A DNA stretch of 14,394 nt, taken from assembly GCA_964499985.1 (NCBI GenBank), contig CAZCMX010000052.1, positions 1-14,394 on the forward strand. The letters are read 5' to 3'. The notes beneath the pieces are model-generated. The model was not told the DNA's origin. It saw only the letters and a list, made by a program, of their open reading frames with translations, and did no database searches. Numbering within the stretch: position 1 is the stretch's first letter; each line of letters begins with the position of its first letter. Position numbers and translations under genes: made by a program. Source of the DNA: UBA5734 sp964499985 (lineage in GTDB: Bacteria; Bacillota; Clostridia; Saccharofermentanales; UBA5734). Below, in pieces: positions 1-6,500 of this stretch.

Positions 1-521
1 TGGACATGGCAGCCCCCGAGCCAGAGATTGACTTTCTTTTCGGGCAGCTGGCGCTGGACATAATCGCCGAGATTGCAGTCCGGAATGAAGAGGATTTCCG
101 GTTCGGGCATGCGGGAGACGATTTTGACGGCAGTTGACGAGGTGACACAGACATCACAGACGGCCTTGAGCTCGGCCGTGGTATTGATATAGGCGACGAC
201 GGGGATCCCGGGATTGTCCTGCTTGAACTGGGCGACGCGGGCCGGGGCAATCTGCTCTGCCATCGGGCAACCGGCCTCCGGGTGGGCGAGGACGACCTTT
301 TTGCCGGGATTGAGGAGCTTGACCCCTTCCGCCATGAACCGGACGCCAGCCAGAACGATGGTCTGCTCGGGAACCTTCTGGGCGCCAACACTGAGCTGGA
401 ACGAATCACCCTTGATATCGGCGACCTCGAGGATCTCGGAGGCCTGGTAGGTATGGGCGACGAGACAGATCCCCTTCTCTTTTTTCAAGGCGATGATTTT
501 ATCCTGCAATTCACGAATCAT
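1..521 (-). CDS. nadA: Quinolinate synthase NadA, 5' part only (cut by window edge)
   Basis: NadA condenses iminoaspartate with dihydroxyacetone phosphate to make quinolinate in de novo NAD synthesis, using a [4Fe-4S] cluster. About 173 N-terminal residues are visible of the roughly 300 usual for the family; the rest lies beyond base 1. Recognisable blocks are VAHTYQ (residues 21-26, the family's substrate-binding His/Tyr region, usually AHNYQ), GDSFQLS, FMAEGVKLLNPGKKV, HPEAGCPMAEQ with C85, CVTSSTAVK and PDCNLGDYV, and finally C171 in GGCHV. C85 and C171 fit two of the three cluster cysteines known in the family; the third is outside the window. The ATG is preceded by AGGAGG at 7 bases. It lies 53 bases downstream of mnmA with a terminator-like hairpin between, and I see no convincing promoter in that gap, so transcription may depend on read-through or on an unrecognised start. 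Identity is confident from sequence pattern. Confidence 0.93.
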   Translation of the reverse strand, partial: MIRELQDKIIALKKEKGICLVAHTYQASEILEVADIKGDSFQLSVGAQKVPEQTIVLAGVRFMAEGVKLLNPGKKVVLAHPEAGCPMAEQIAPARVAQFKQDNPGIPVVAYINTTAELKAVCDVCVTSSTAVKIVSRMPEPEILFIPDCNLGDYVQRQLPEKKVNLWLGGCHV

Positions 522-547
522 GGTTGTTCCTCCTGAGGGTGCTGGAC

Positions 548-572
548 AAAAAAGGGACCCGGTCCCTTTTTT
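548..572 (-). terminator. Intrinsic terminator after mnmA (symmetric, possibly bidirectional)
   Basis: Near-perfect dyad just past the mnmA stop: an A-run, then GGGAC, a three-base loop, GTCCC and a run of six T. Because A-run and T-run flank the stem symmetrically it could act on both strands. It sits between mnmA and nadA, so it either ends the mnmA transcript or attenuates nadA. Its style (A5-6 + GGGAC...GTCCC + T6) also resembles dispersed intergenic hairpins known in some Firmicutes. Confidence 0.75.
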
Positions 573-574
573 GC

Positions 575-1714
575 TCAAATGGCTTTTTCGTAAGTCGGGC
601 CGGTGCAGATGGTCGCGCCACCGACCATTTCGTCGCCCTGGTAGAAGACGATGAGCTGGCCGGGAGTGATGGCGCGCTGGGGGGTCTCGAAAGTGACGCG
701 AACCTGGCCGCTCTGGCCAGGCAGCAGGTCGATACGGCAGGGGGCGGGCTTGGCCGAGTAGCGGATTTTAGCGGTGAGGGGGGTGCCGCTGGCGACGGGG
801 ATGATCCAATTGGCCCGGTTGGCCAGGAGACGGTCATTGAAGAGGGCTTCGTTGGGGCCGACGACCAGGGTATTGGTGGTGGCGTCCTTGTCGATGACAA
901 AGGTGGGCTGGCCAAAGGCACCGAGGCCCTTGCGCTGGCCAATCGTATAGTCGATGATGCCGGTATGCTGGCCCACGACCTGGCCAGTGCGGTCGACCAT
1001 CGGGCCAGGCCGGGCAATTTCTCCGCTGGTTTCGCGCAAAAATCCGGTATAGCGGCCGTCAACAAAGCAGATCTCCTGGCTGTCTGGCTTATTATGGACT
1101 CTCAGGCCAGCCTCGCTGGCGATTCGCCGGACCTCAGGCTTTTCCAGCTCGCCCAGGGGAAATAAAAGGTGCGCCAGCTGGTCCTGGCTGAGCATATACA
1201 AGGCATAGCTCTGGTCCTTGCGGTCATCGCGGCCGCGGTGGAGATGGTAAAGTCCGGTCTGCGGATCATAGAGCTTGCGCAGGTAGTGGCCGGTGGCAAC
1301 ATAATCGAAGCCATAAGCCCGCGCTTTCTTCAGCAATTCGTCAAACTTGATCGTGCGGTTGCATTCGACGCAGGGATTGGGGGTCAGGCCCGTGCGGTAG
1401 GCCTCGACAAAGGGGGTGATCACCTGGTTTTCAAAGGTGCGGATCATATTGAAGACATGATGCTCAATGCCCAGCAGGTGGCAGACCCGGCGCGCGTCTT
1501 CGATGCTTTCCAATGAGCAGCAGGAGCGGGTGGCGATGTCGTCCTCGGTGGAGCGGTCGAACAATTTCAAGGTGACGCCGGTGACAGCAAAACCCTGGCG
1601 CTGCAAAAGAACAGCGGCGACGGCAGAATCGACACCGCCGCTCATCGCGACGAGCACACGCTTGCCGTGGTGCGGGTCGACTGGCAGGGCAGCTTCAGAG
1701 GGAATTTGGGTCAT
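575..1714 (-). CDS. mnmA: tRNA-uridine 2-sulfurtransferase MnmA
   Basis: MnmA places sulfur at position 2 of the wobble uridine of tRNA Lys, Glu and Gln in the cytoplasm, adenylating the base with ATP and taking persulfide sulfur from a cysteine desulfurase relay. The 379-residue product has full family length. Visible motifs are the PP-loop SGGVDS (25-30), TPNPCVECNRTIKF with C115 and C118, YVATGHYLR (138-145), KDQSYAL (166-172) and DSQEICFVDG with C216. C115 and C216 match the catalytic pair of the family. The C-terminal beta-barrel part (IGQRKGLG, TPGQ) is intact. The N-terminus is about 15 residues longer before the PP-loop than in many homologues; the ATG at 1714 is kept because GGGAGA lies 7 bases upstream and a promoter lies just before it. 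It is followed directly by a terminator. Identity is very sure. Confidence 0.97.
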   Translation of the reverse strand: MTQIPSEAALPVDPHHGKRVLVAMSGGVDSAVAAVLLQRQGFAVTGVTLKLFDRSTEDDIATRSCCSLESIEDARRVCHLLGIEHHVFNMIRTFENQVITPFVEAYRTGLTPNPCVECNRTIKFDELLKKARAYGFDYVATGHYLRKLYDPQTGLYHLHRGRDDRKDQSYALYMLSQDQLAHLLFPLGELEKPEVRRIASEAGLRVHNKPDSQEICFVDGRYTGFLRETSGEIARPGPMVDRTGQVVGQHTGIIDYTIGQRKGLGAFGQPTFVIDKDATTNTLVVGPNEALFNDRLLANRANWIIPVASGTPLTAKIRYSAKPAPCRIDLLPGQSGQVRVTFETPQRAITPGQLIVFYQGDEMVGGATICTGPTYEKAI

Positions 1715-1741
1715 GATGGATCTCCCGGAATTAATGGACTG

Positions 1742-1770
1742 ATTTTATCAGCCTGCTTCCGGGGATGCAA
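1742..1770 (-). promoter_or_regulatory. Predicted sigma-70-type promoter for mnmA
   Basis: On the minus strand TTGCAT, 17 bases, TAAAAT, with TG one base before the -10 (extended -10, TGATAAAAT). The -35 matches only 3 of 6 consensus bases, the -10 matches 5 of 6. The predicted start falls near 1735, giving a leader of about 20 bases that contains the mnmA ribosome binding site. Confidence 0.6.
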
Positions 1771-1829
1771 GGTCATAGGCTACGAAAACAGTCGGATTTG
1801 ACGGACCGGCGGAATCGTGTCGCTCCGGT

Positions 1830-2711
1830 TCAGATATTGCCGAGAAACACATCCGACAGGTGGCGGCGGGCAATTTGGGCGAGCGACTGCAGGCGCTCAA
1901 GGCTGATCGGACCAGGCTGGGCCATTTTATAGGCGGGGTGATGGCGGGTCAGATGCAGCGGGATCAGGCGGTCGATGGAGGCGACCCAGCTGGCCAGCTG
2001 GTCGATTTCGTCTTCATCATCATTGAGGCCCGGGATCAAAAGCGTGGTCAGCTCCACATGGCTGATCCGGGCTGCGGTTTCGATGGTTCGCTTGACGGGC
2101 TCCAGCGGGCCATGGCAGTAGCGGTTGTAAAAAGTGGTGCGGAAGGCTTTGAGGTCGATATTCAGGGCATCGATATGGGGCAGAATTTCCTGGAGCGGCT
2201 CGGGGTTGACCAGGCCATTGGTCACGAGGACGGTTTTGAGGCCGGCCTCGTGGGCGAGCCGGCTGGTGTCCAGGACATATTCGAAGGTGATCAGGGGTTC
2301 ATTGTAGGTGAATGCGATGCCAATATTGCCATTGGATTGTTCGGCGAGAGCGATGTCAACCAGCTCCTGCGGTGGATAGTATTGGGCTGCGGCCGGGCGC
2401 TGGGAGATTTGCCAGTTCTGGCAAAAATCGCAAGCCAGGTTGCAGCCATAGGATCCAACGGACAGGATGGTGCTGCCCGGGAAAAAGCGCTTCAACGGCT
2501 TTTTCTCGATCGGGTCGAGGGCGATCGAGGTGATCTGGCCATAGCTTTCGGCGTACAGGATGCCATCGTGATTGACGCGGCCCAGGCAGCGGCCATGCTG
2601 GTCGGGCTTGATCCGGCAATAGTGCGGACAGAGGCGGCAAATCACGAATTCCGGCATGATCTCGTAGTATTTGGCTTCGTGCAGGCCATTGCTGCGATTG
2701 GGGGTTGGCAT
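1830..2711 (-). CDS. amrS: AmmeMemoRadiSam system radical SAM protein AmrS
   Basis: Radical SAM enzyme of the conserved AMMECR1-MEMO-radical SAM trio; the reaction and product of this system are not known to me. The product is 293 residues. The radical SAM cluster motif is CNLACDFC (C90, C94, C97), followed by QNWQIS. Ahead of it is the family-typical cysteine set C25, C28, C32, C42 in CRLCPHYC and GRCLGR, which may bind a second metal centre. FTYNEP (134-139) and VTNGL (163-167) are standard for the pyruvate formate-lyase-activase-like branch. An in-frame GTG lies nine bases further upstream (2720), but it is part of the GAGGTG Shine-Dalgarno that serves the ATG at 2711 with 6-base spacing, so I start at 2711. 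It follows the amrB-amrA fusion gene after 61 bases and is presumably co-transcribed. Identity is confident; function is not established. Confidence 0.93.
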   Translation of the reverse strand: MPTPNRSNGLHEAKYYEIMPEFVICRLCPHYCRIKPDQHGRCLGRVNHDGILYAESYGQITSIALDPIEKKPLKRFFPGSTILSVGSYGCNLACDFCQNWQISQRPAAAQYYPPQELVDIALAEQSNGNIGIAFTYNEPLITFEYVLDTSRLAHEAGLKTVLVTNGLVNPEPLQEILPHIDALNIDLKAFRTTFYNRYCHGPLEPVKRTIETAARISHVELTTLLIPGLNDDEDEIDQLASWVASIDRLIPLHLTRHHPAYKMAQPGPISLERLQSLAQIARRHLSDVFLGNI

Positions 2712-2736
2712 GCGGATCACCTCGGTTCAATCCATA

Positions 2737-2760
2737 GGGGACAGGCTGCGGGGCCTCCCC
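2737..2760 (-). other. Small intercistronic hairpin between the two Amr genes
   Basis: Imperfect inverted repeat (GGGG-ACA-GGC, six-base loop, GCC-T-CCCC on the plus strand) in the 61-base gap between the AmmeMemo fusion gene and amrS. It has no following T-run, so it is not a clear terminator. It might stabilise or attenuate the message; it could also be chance in GC-rich DNA. Confidence 0.3.
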
Positions 2761-2772
2761 TTCCCTGGCCGC

Positions 2773-4176
2773 TCATTCATAGCGGGTGACACGAAAGCGT
2801 TCGATGGTATAGGGGTCAGCAGGATGGATGCCGGCTTTGCGGCAGGCAATGGCCAACTGCTGCTCAATGCTGTCGACCCCGTCGAGATCTGGCAGCAACA
2901 GTCCCGTGCGGCCCTGGAAACGGACGATCACGCCAAAAAGCCGCGGATCGAGCTGGCTGCGGTCGGTCACCGGCTCGGCTTTTTCGAGAATATCGACACT
3001 GATTTCCAGGTCGTCCAGCTCGGCCGCCCGGACCGGATCGAATCGCGGATCGTGGCTGGCGGCGCTGATCGCATTCTGGATGATCTCAGTGACCATGCTG
3101 GGTGTAGTGGGTCCGGTGGTGCCAATGCAGCCGCGCAGCTGGCCTTTTTCATGCAAAGAGACGAAAACGCCGGTGCGCTGGCTGGAAAGACGGCCGAGGT
3201 CGAGATCGCTCAGGTCCTCTGGCGCAAGGGTCCGGTGCTGGCGCAAATAATGGTCCAGCGTGCGACGGGCGATCTTGACGGGGATGCTCTGGTCTGGATG
3301 GACTGGGAGGGCCTGGCGCTGGCTGACTGAGGGTGGAGCAAGCGGCTGGGCAGCCGGACCGGCCGGGGTGAAGCGGGCAACCCCGTAACCGATACCAAAA
3401 GGCGCCTCATAGTGATAGACCTCGGTTTTGACCTGGTGGTCGCTGAAAGCTCCGCATAAGGCGACCAGGGAGCGGTAGCCACATTCGGCCGCCCGGTCGC
3501 GCAGATGGCTGTCGATCTGGAGAATCCGGGCAAGGTCGCCCCCGCGGATGGCAGCCATCAGCTCGGCGTCGAACTGGGCACCTTCCGGGCAGGAGCCATA
3601 AGGACTCTTGGCATTGGCTTTATGGGAAAGATCACCGCTGGCAATGAGCACGACGCGGCGGTCGAGCCTGGCTGCCGCCCGGGCAATCGCCTGGCCGAGG
3701 GAAAAAATCGCATCGGCAGGCAAATCGGAGCTGGCCAGGGCAACGACCGGAATGCCGGGAACCTGGGCCGCGAGATAGTAGAGTGGGACGAGAACACCAT
3801 GGTCGAGTGAGCCATCCAGGCCATGGCGATGGAGTTCGTGATCACTCAGGTAGCCACCGGGCAAGCCGTCAGCGGCCATCTCGGCGAGGATCGCCGCAGC
3901 CAGGCCAGGTTCTGCCGGCCAGGTCTGGTGGCTTTCCGGGTGGCCAAAATTGGCAAAGCTGCCAGCCAGGCGCTCGCCGCTGTAGAAAAAGACATAGTCG
4001 CTGAACATCGGGGCATGGGGGGAAATGATGACCAGCGTCTCCGGTTGGAGAGCGGCCAGATCGCCAGCAGCCAGCTTGAGGGCGGCAATGGTCTGGTCCG
4101 CCTCGTGGTTGGCACGACCGATGGCAGGCACGATGACCGGCGGATGGGGGGCGAGGAAGGCGGCAAGAATCGACAT
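2773..4176 (-). CDS. AmmeMemoRadiSam fusion: MEMO-like (AmrB) domain plus AMMECR1 (AmrA) domain
   Basis: A 467-residue two-domain protein. Residues 1-270 are a MEMO / class III extradiol-dioxygenase-like (LigB) domain: APHPPVIVPAIG with H11, SPHAPMFSDY with H54, LDHGVLVPL with H126, ASGDLSHK with H185, and ECGYRS with C232. These His and Cys positions are candidate metal ligands by analogy with LigB enzymes and human MEMO1; I have not aligned them. A Pro/Ala/Gln-rich linker (271-295) leads to the AMMECR1 domain (about 298-467) with its hallmark LRGCIG (347-352), then SAASHDPRF and LEISVDIL. Both domains look complete, so this is a true fusion and not a frameshift. The ATG has a modest GGTGA six bases upstream. 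It is the first gene of a pair with amrS and has a predicted promoter about 140 bases upstream. Known: all three parts co-occur widely in bacteria and archaea. Unknown: substrate and product. Confidence 0.92.
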   Translation of the reverse strand: MSILAAFLAPHPPVIVPAIGRANHEADQTIAALKLAAGDLAALQPETLVIISPHAPMFSDYVFFYSGERLAGSFANFGHPESHQTWPAEPGLAAAILAEMAADGLPGGYLSDHELHRHGLDGSLDHGVLVPLYYLAAQVPGIPVVALASSDLPADAIFSLGQAIARAAARLDRRVVLIASGDLSHKANAKSPYGSCPEGAQFDAELMAAIRGGDLARILQIDSHLRDRAAECGYRSLVALCGAFSDHQVKTEVYHYEAPFGIGYGVARFTPAGPAAQPLAPPSVSQRQALPVHPDQSIPVKIARRTLDHYLRQHRTLAPEDLSDLDLGRLSSQRTGVFVSLHEKGQLRGCIGTTGPTTPSMVTEIIQNAISAASHDPRFDPVRAAELDDLEISVDILEKAEPVTDRSQLDPRLFGVIVRFQGRTGLLLPDLDGVDSIEQQLAIACRKAGIHPADPYTIERFRVTRYE

Positions 4177-4321
4177 GGCGTATCACCGGGTCTTTCGTCG
4201 GCAGCTGGACAATCCTGCCAGGTGCTGGTTCGGTGAAATGGCTGGCCTTTCGCCCAGAAATGAAGCTCAAAGGCCGCGGCCGGTTAGTGGGCCAGAGGGA
4301 TTGGCTTTACCTTTTACCTCT

Positions 4322-4330
4322 ATTATAGCA
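4322..4330 (-). promoter_or_regulatory. Extended -10 promoter for the Amr gene pair
   Basis: Minus-strand TGCTATAAT: a perfect TATAAT with the extended TGn element. No good -35 is seen 16-18 bases upstream, which is usual for extended -10 promoters. The start would be near 4315, leaving a leader of about 140 bases before the fusion gene; I see no known riboswitch in that leader. Confidence 0.65.
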
Positions 4331-4354
4331 GATCGCGCCAGAGATCCGGAGACC

Positions 4355-5188
4355 TCAACATGGGTCGAGGACATAGCGTGCGATCGCCACGGCCGCACCG
4401 TTTTCCGTATTGGCAGGTGCAATCCAGTCGGCATGGGCCTTGACATGGTCGGGCGCATTGCCCATGGCCACGCTGACACCGCCGAGGCCAAGCATGCCGA
4501 TATCATTTTCGCTGTCGCCGATCAGGAGGACTTTTTCAATATCAATCCCGAGATGCTGGCAGATCAGGGTGACTGCATGAGCCTTGTCGACCGTTTCCGG
4601 GATGATCTCGATGCCGCGGGGCAATGACTGGAGGCAGCGGACCCCGGGAATCTGGTTGGCATATTGCTTGATCAGGTTGAGATGATCGAGATTTTGCGTG
4701 GTGATATAGAATTTGTTGATTTCCTGGCCAGTCTGCTCGAGAAACGGGATCAGGTCCGGGACGACCTTCTGGGTGGCATTGTACATTGCGGCATAAGCTG
4801 GACTGACCCCGCTCAGGTGGATCGAATGCATGGTTTTTTCCGAACAGATGGGTTGGTTATTGCCATAGGCATGAAAAAACACATCCCCGAACGACTCGAG
4901 GAGCCGAGTGATGGTCAGGACGGTCTGGCGCGGAATCCGGGACTGGCTTAAGGTTTGCTGGTTGATATGGTCATAGACGAGCGCCCCATTCATGGTGATG
5001 CTGTATTCCCGGGCGCCGATGGCAGCCTGGGCATCAACGGCTTCGACCAGAGTCCGGCCGGTGGCGATGATGGCTGGCACCCCCTTGGCGCGCGCCCGGT
5101 GGAATGCCTGGCTGACTGGCTCAGGGATACGGTTTTCTTCGTCGAGCACGGTGCCATCCAGATCTGTCACAATCAATTCAATCGGCAT
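4355..5188 (-). CDS. Cof-type HAD-superfamily hydrolase (sugar-phosphate/phosphatase-like)
   Basis: Cytoplasmic HAD phosphatase of 277 residues, the usual size for the Cof/YidA-like subfamily with a C2 cap. Motif I is DLDGT (D9 nucleophile, D11 acid/base), motif II is ATGR (T43), the likely motif III lysine is K202 in ETVDKAHAV, and motif IV is GDSENDIGML (D225, N228, D229), followed by the typical VAMGNAPDHVKAHADWI. Members dephosphorylate sugar phosphates, FMN or other small phosphoesters; the substrate cannot be told from sequence. An open frame continues 66 bases upstream, but the ATG at 5188 is chosen because GGAGG sits 7 bases before it and MPIELIVTDLDGT is the family start. It has its own predicted promoter and is transcribed toward the Amr genes with 178 bases between. 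Confidence 0.92.
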   Translation of the reverse strand: MPIELIVTDLDGTVLDEENRIPEPVSQAFHRARAKGVPAIIATGRTLVEAVDAQAAIGAREYSITMNGALVYDHINQQTLSQSRIPRQTVLTITRLLESFGDVFFHAYGNNQPICSEKTMHSIHLSGVSPAYAAMYNATQKVVPDLIPFLEQTGQEINKFYITTQNLDHLNLIKQYANQIPGVRCLQSLPRGIEIIPETVDKAHAVTLICQHLGIDIEKVLLIGDSENDIGMLGLGGVSVAMGNAPDHVKAHADWIAPANTENGAAVAIARYVLDPC

Positions 5189-5217
5189 GCAAAATCCTCC
5201 ATCACGTTCACGGATTA

Positions 5218-5246
5218 ATGATACCGTCTGGCGCAATTTTCGACAA
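5218..5246 (-). promoter_or_regulatory. Predicted promoter for the HAD hydrolase gene
   Basis: Minus-strand TTGTCG, 17 bases, TATCAT (4 of 6 and 5 of 6 consensus matches). The start would be near 5211, about 22 bases ahead of the ATG at 5188. It lies just beyond the hairpin that ends the PepSY transcript, which fits an independent transcription unit. Confidence 0.55.
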
Positions 5247-5270
5247 TTCGGCAAGTCACCAAAAAGAAGG

Positions 5271-5302
5271 TGCCAGACAGCCCTGGGCTTGGCTGTCTGG
5301 CA
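5271..5302 (-). terminator. Strong hairpin, likely terminator of the PepSY gene; REP-like in style
   Basis: Perfect 12-base-pair stem TGCCAGACAGCC / GGCTGTCTGGCA with an 8-base loop. Read on the minus strand it is followed by CCTTCTTTTTGG, an imperfect T-run, so it can act as an intrinsic terminator about 55 bases past the PepSY stop codon. The GTGCCAGACA...TGTCTGGCAC arms next to an AAAAAG tract resemble dispersed REP-type intergenic repeats, so it may be a repeat copy as well as a terminator. Confidence 0.65.
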
Positions 5303-5326
5303 CGAAAGCGGGAGATATTAAGGTGC

Positions 5327-5353
5327 CGGTTGATCCGGCCCGGTTCTCAACCG
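5327..5353 (-). other. Hairpin immediately after the PepSY stop codon
   Basis: Inverted repeat CGGTTGA / TCAACCG with a 13-base interior that itself contains two CCGG half-sites. It starts three bases after the stop codon and lacks a T-run. It may protect the 3' end of the message or act together with the stronger hairpin at 5271-5302. Confidence 0.4.
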
Positions 5354-5356
5354 TGG

Positions 5357-6289
5357 TCAGTCATCTTCTTCTGAGTCATCCTCATGGTCATCTTCAGCAT
5401 CGTCGTCATCGTCGTCAGACTGACGCTTTTCATCTCTGTCACTGTCATCATCCTTGTCATCTTCCAGCTCGGCGATTTCACTGTCGATTTCAAGAATAGC
5501 TCCATTGGCCGCATTGATCTCAACCTGGTATTCGGTCTTGCCGCTGACAAAATACAATTCATAAACAGGTGGATAGTCGTCATCGAGCTCATAACCCAGA
5601 TAGGTTGCATCGCCAACCCGGGTCCGGGCAATCGCAATCGCTTTTTCGAGGGTCAGCAGGTCTTTGGCTGCACTGGGGGCGACGGAGCTGGTCTTGGAGG
5701 CCGAAGCGACGACATCGACAGAAGTGGTGCCACCGGAGGTGCTGCCAGCCGTTTCACCCGCNNNNNNNNNNNNNNNNNNNNNNNNNNNNNNNNNNNNNNN
5801 NNNNNNNNNNNNNNNNNNNNNNNNNNNNNNNNNNNNNNNNNNNNNNNNNNNNNNNNNNNNNGTGCTGCCAGCCGTTTCACCCGCAGGGATCGAGGCTGAA
5901 GCGACAACATCGACAGAAGCGGTGCCACCGGAGGTGCTGCCGGCTGTTTCACCCGCGGGAATCGAGGCCGAAGCGATGGCGTCGACAGACGCACCTGCCT
6001 GGTAGCCAGCCTCTTCTTCATCCCAGTCGGCTTCACTGGTGGCGGAGGCGGTCAGATCCGTTTCGGGAGCGACAGCCTGGAGACTGGCTTCATCCGGCAC
6101 GGTGCTTTCAAACCATTCGGCCTGGTTGCTTTCGGAATGGTCGGCAGCGTCCTGGCGTGTGATGGCTGAGAATCTTTGATTGAGCCACTCGCTGCTGGCG
6201 CTGGGATTGGCGATGATCGCTGTCATGCCGGCTGAAGTCAAGGTGATCGCACCCGTCAGAATGCTGATCAGGATTTTTCCTTTAATCAT
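5357..6289 (-). CDS. Exported PepSY-domain protein with 24-residue repeats and acidic tail (interrupted by assembly gap)
   Basis: Open frame of 310 codons including the gap. Residues 1-28 look like a signal peptide or N-terminal anchor (MIKGKILISILTGAITL...). Next is an acidic, Ser/Ala-rich stretch (40-97), then tandem 24-residue repeats (SIPAGETAGS...SVDVVASA) from about 109. A PepSY domain follows at roughly 209-270 (LTLEKAIAIARTRVG, YELYFVSGKTEYQVEINAANGAILEID), and the last 40 residues are almost all Asp and Glu. PepSY domains are found in secreted or envelope proteins and are thought to inhibit peptidases or regulate envelope functions. The acidic tail could bind cations; that is inference. 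The ATG has AAGGA seven bases upstream and its own promoter. The frame is open on both sides of the N-run, so I treat it as one gene of unknown true length. No specific function is recognised. Confidence 0.82.
   Translation of the reverse strand: MIKGKILISILTGAITLTSAGMTAIIANPSASSEWLNQRFSAITRQDAADHSESNQAEWFESTVPDEASLQAVAPETDLTASATSEADWDEEEAGYQAGASVDAIASASIPAGETAGSTSGGTASVDVVASASIPAGETAGSXXXXXXXXXXXXXXXXXXXXXXXXXXXXXXXXXXAGETAGSTSGGTTSVDVVASASKTSSVAPSAAKDLLTLEKAIAIARTRVGDATYLGYELDDDYPPVYELYFVSGKTEYQVEINAANGAILEIDSEIAELEDDKDDDSDRDEKRQSDDDDDDAEDDHEDDSEEDD
5699..5965 (-). repeat. 72-bp tandem repeat encoding 24-residue units, collapsed around the gap
   Basis: The visible right flank holds one complete unit (5894-5965) and the beginning of another; the left flank holds most of a further unit (5699-5761) with one change (TTS for TAS). 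A degenerate half-copy (ASVDAIASA) precedes them in the protein. On the plus strand the landmark GTGCTGCC(A/G)GC(C/T)GTTTCACCCGC recurs at 5739, 5862 and 5934; the ungapped interval is 72 bases. Units differ only at a few silent or conservative sites, showing recent duplication or homogenisation. Confidence 0.9.
5762..5861. other. Assembly gap of exactly 100 N inside the tandem repeat
   Basis: 100 undetermined bases lie between two copies of the same repeat landmark. A round 100 is the usual placeholder for a scaffold gap of unknown size. If the 72-bp periodicity is kept, the missing DNA should be 49 bases plus a multiple of 72, and 100 does not fit that series, so the true repeat number is unknown. 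Confidence 0.97.
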
Positions 6290-6385
6290 ATTGCGGTCCT
6301 TTCCGATCAGATGGTCTTAAGCCAAGCATAGGCCGTAGCCAGCCCCTGGCCAAGTCCAAGATCAGCAGATCGGCGGGATTGACGG

Positions 6386-6413
6386 ATTTTAAACAGTGCT
6401 GCCGCGGGGTCAA
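6386..6413 (-). promoter_or_regulatory. Predicted promoter for the PepSY gene
   Basis: Minus-strand TTGACC, 16 bases, TAAAAT: 5 of 6 matches at both boxes, the best two-box promoter in the window. The start would be near 6379, giving a leader of about 90 bases. This makes the PepSY gene a separate transcription unit from the regulator gene upstream. Confidence 0.62.
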
Positions 6414-6432
6414 TGCGTTCTGGCAGGGTGTT

Positions 6433-6459
6433 TGATTTTCGCCGGTCGGTGGAAAATCA
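6433..6459. promoter_or_regulatory. Inverted repeat between the AraC-type gene and the PepSY promoter (possible operator)
   Basis: Perfect 8-base arms TGATTTTC and GAAAATCA separated by 11 bases. It begins 20 bases upstream of the predicted -35 of the PepSY gene and lies 42 bases past the stop of the AraC-type regulator. There is no T-run, so a terminator is less likely than a protein-binding dyad, but neither is shown. A position just upstream of a -35 is typical for an activator site. Confidence 0.4.
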
Positions 6460-6500
6460 GGCGAGCAGCGGATATTCGACAAAGACTGGCCCGGTGCAGT

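Noticed and set aside
1078..1092. CTGGCTGTCTGGCTT inside mnmA, similar to the arm of the 5271-5302 hairpin
   Set aside because: It lacks the second arm and lies in conserved coding sequence; most likely chance.
524..1165. 213-codon plus-strand open frame opposite mnmA
   Set aside because: Complement of the conserved MnmA C-terminal half; Gly/Asp/Ala-rich translation with no motif.
1860..2789. 309-codon plus-strand open frame opposite amrS
   Set aside because: The minus-strand reading is a clear radical SAM protein with its cysteine motif; the plus reading shows no family features.
5189..5254. 22-residue N-terminal extension of the HAD hydrolase
   Set aside because: GGAGG sits directly before the ATG at 5188, the predicted promoter lies within the extension, and family members begin near DLDGT.
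5384..5899. Plus-strand open frames through the PepSY gene and the repeat
   Set aside because: The 72-bp repeat is a multiple of three and stays open in several frames; only the minus frame gives a signal sequence, a PepSY domain and a ribosome binding site.
6282..6482. 66-codon minus-strand open frame between the regulator and PepSY genes
   Set aside because: It covers the predicted PepSY promoter and leader, overlaps the PepSY start and has no Shine-Dalgarno or recognisable content.
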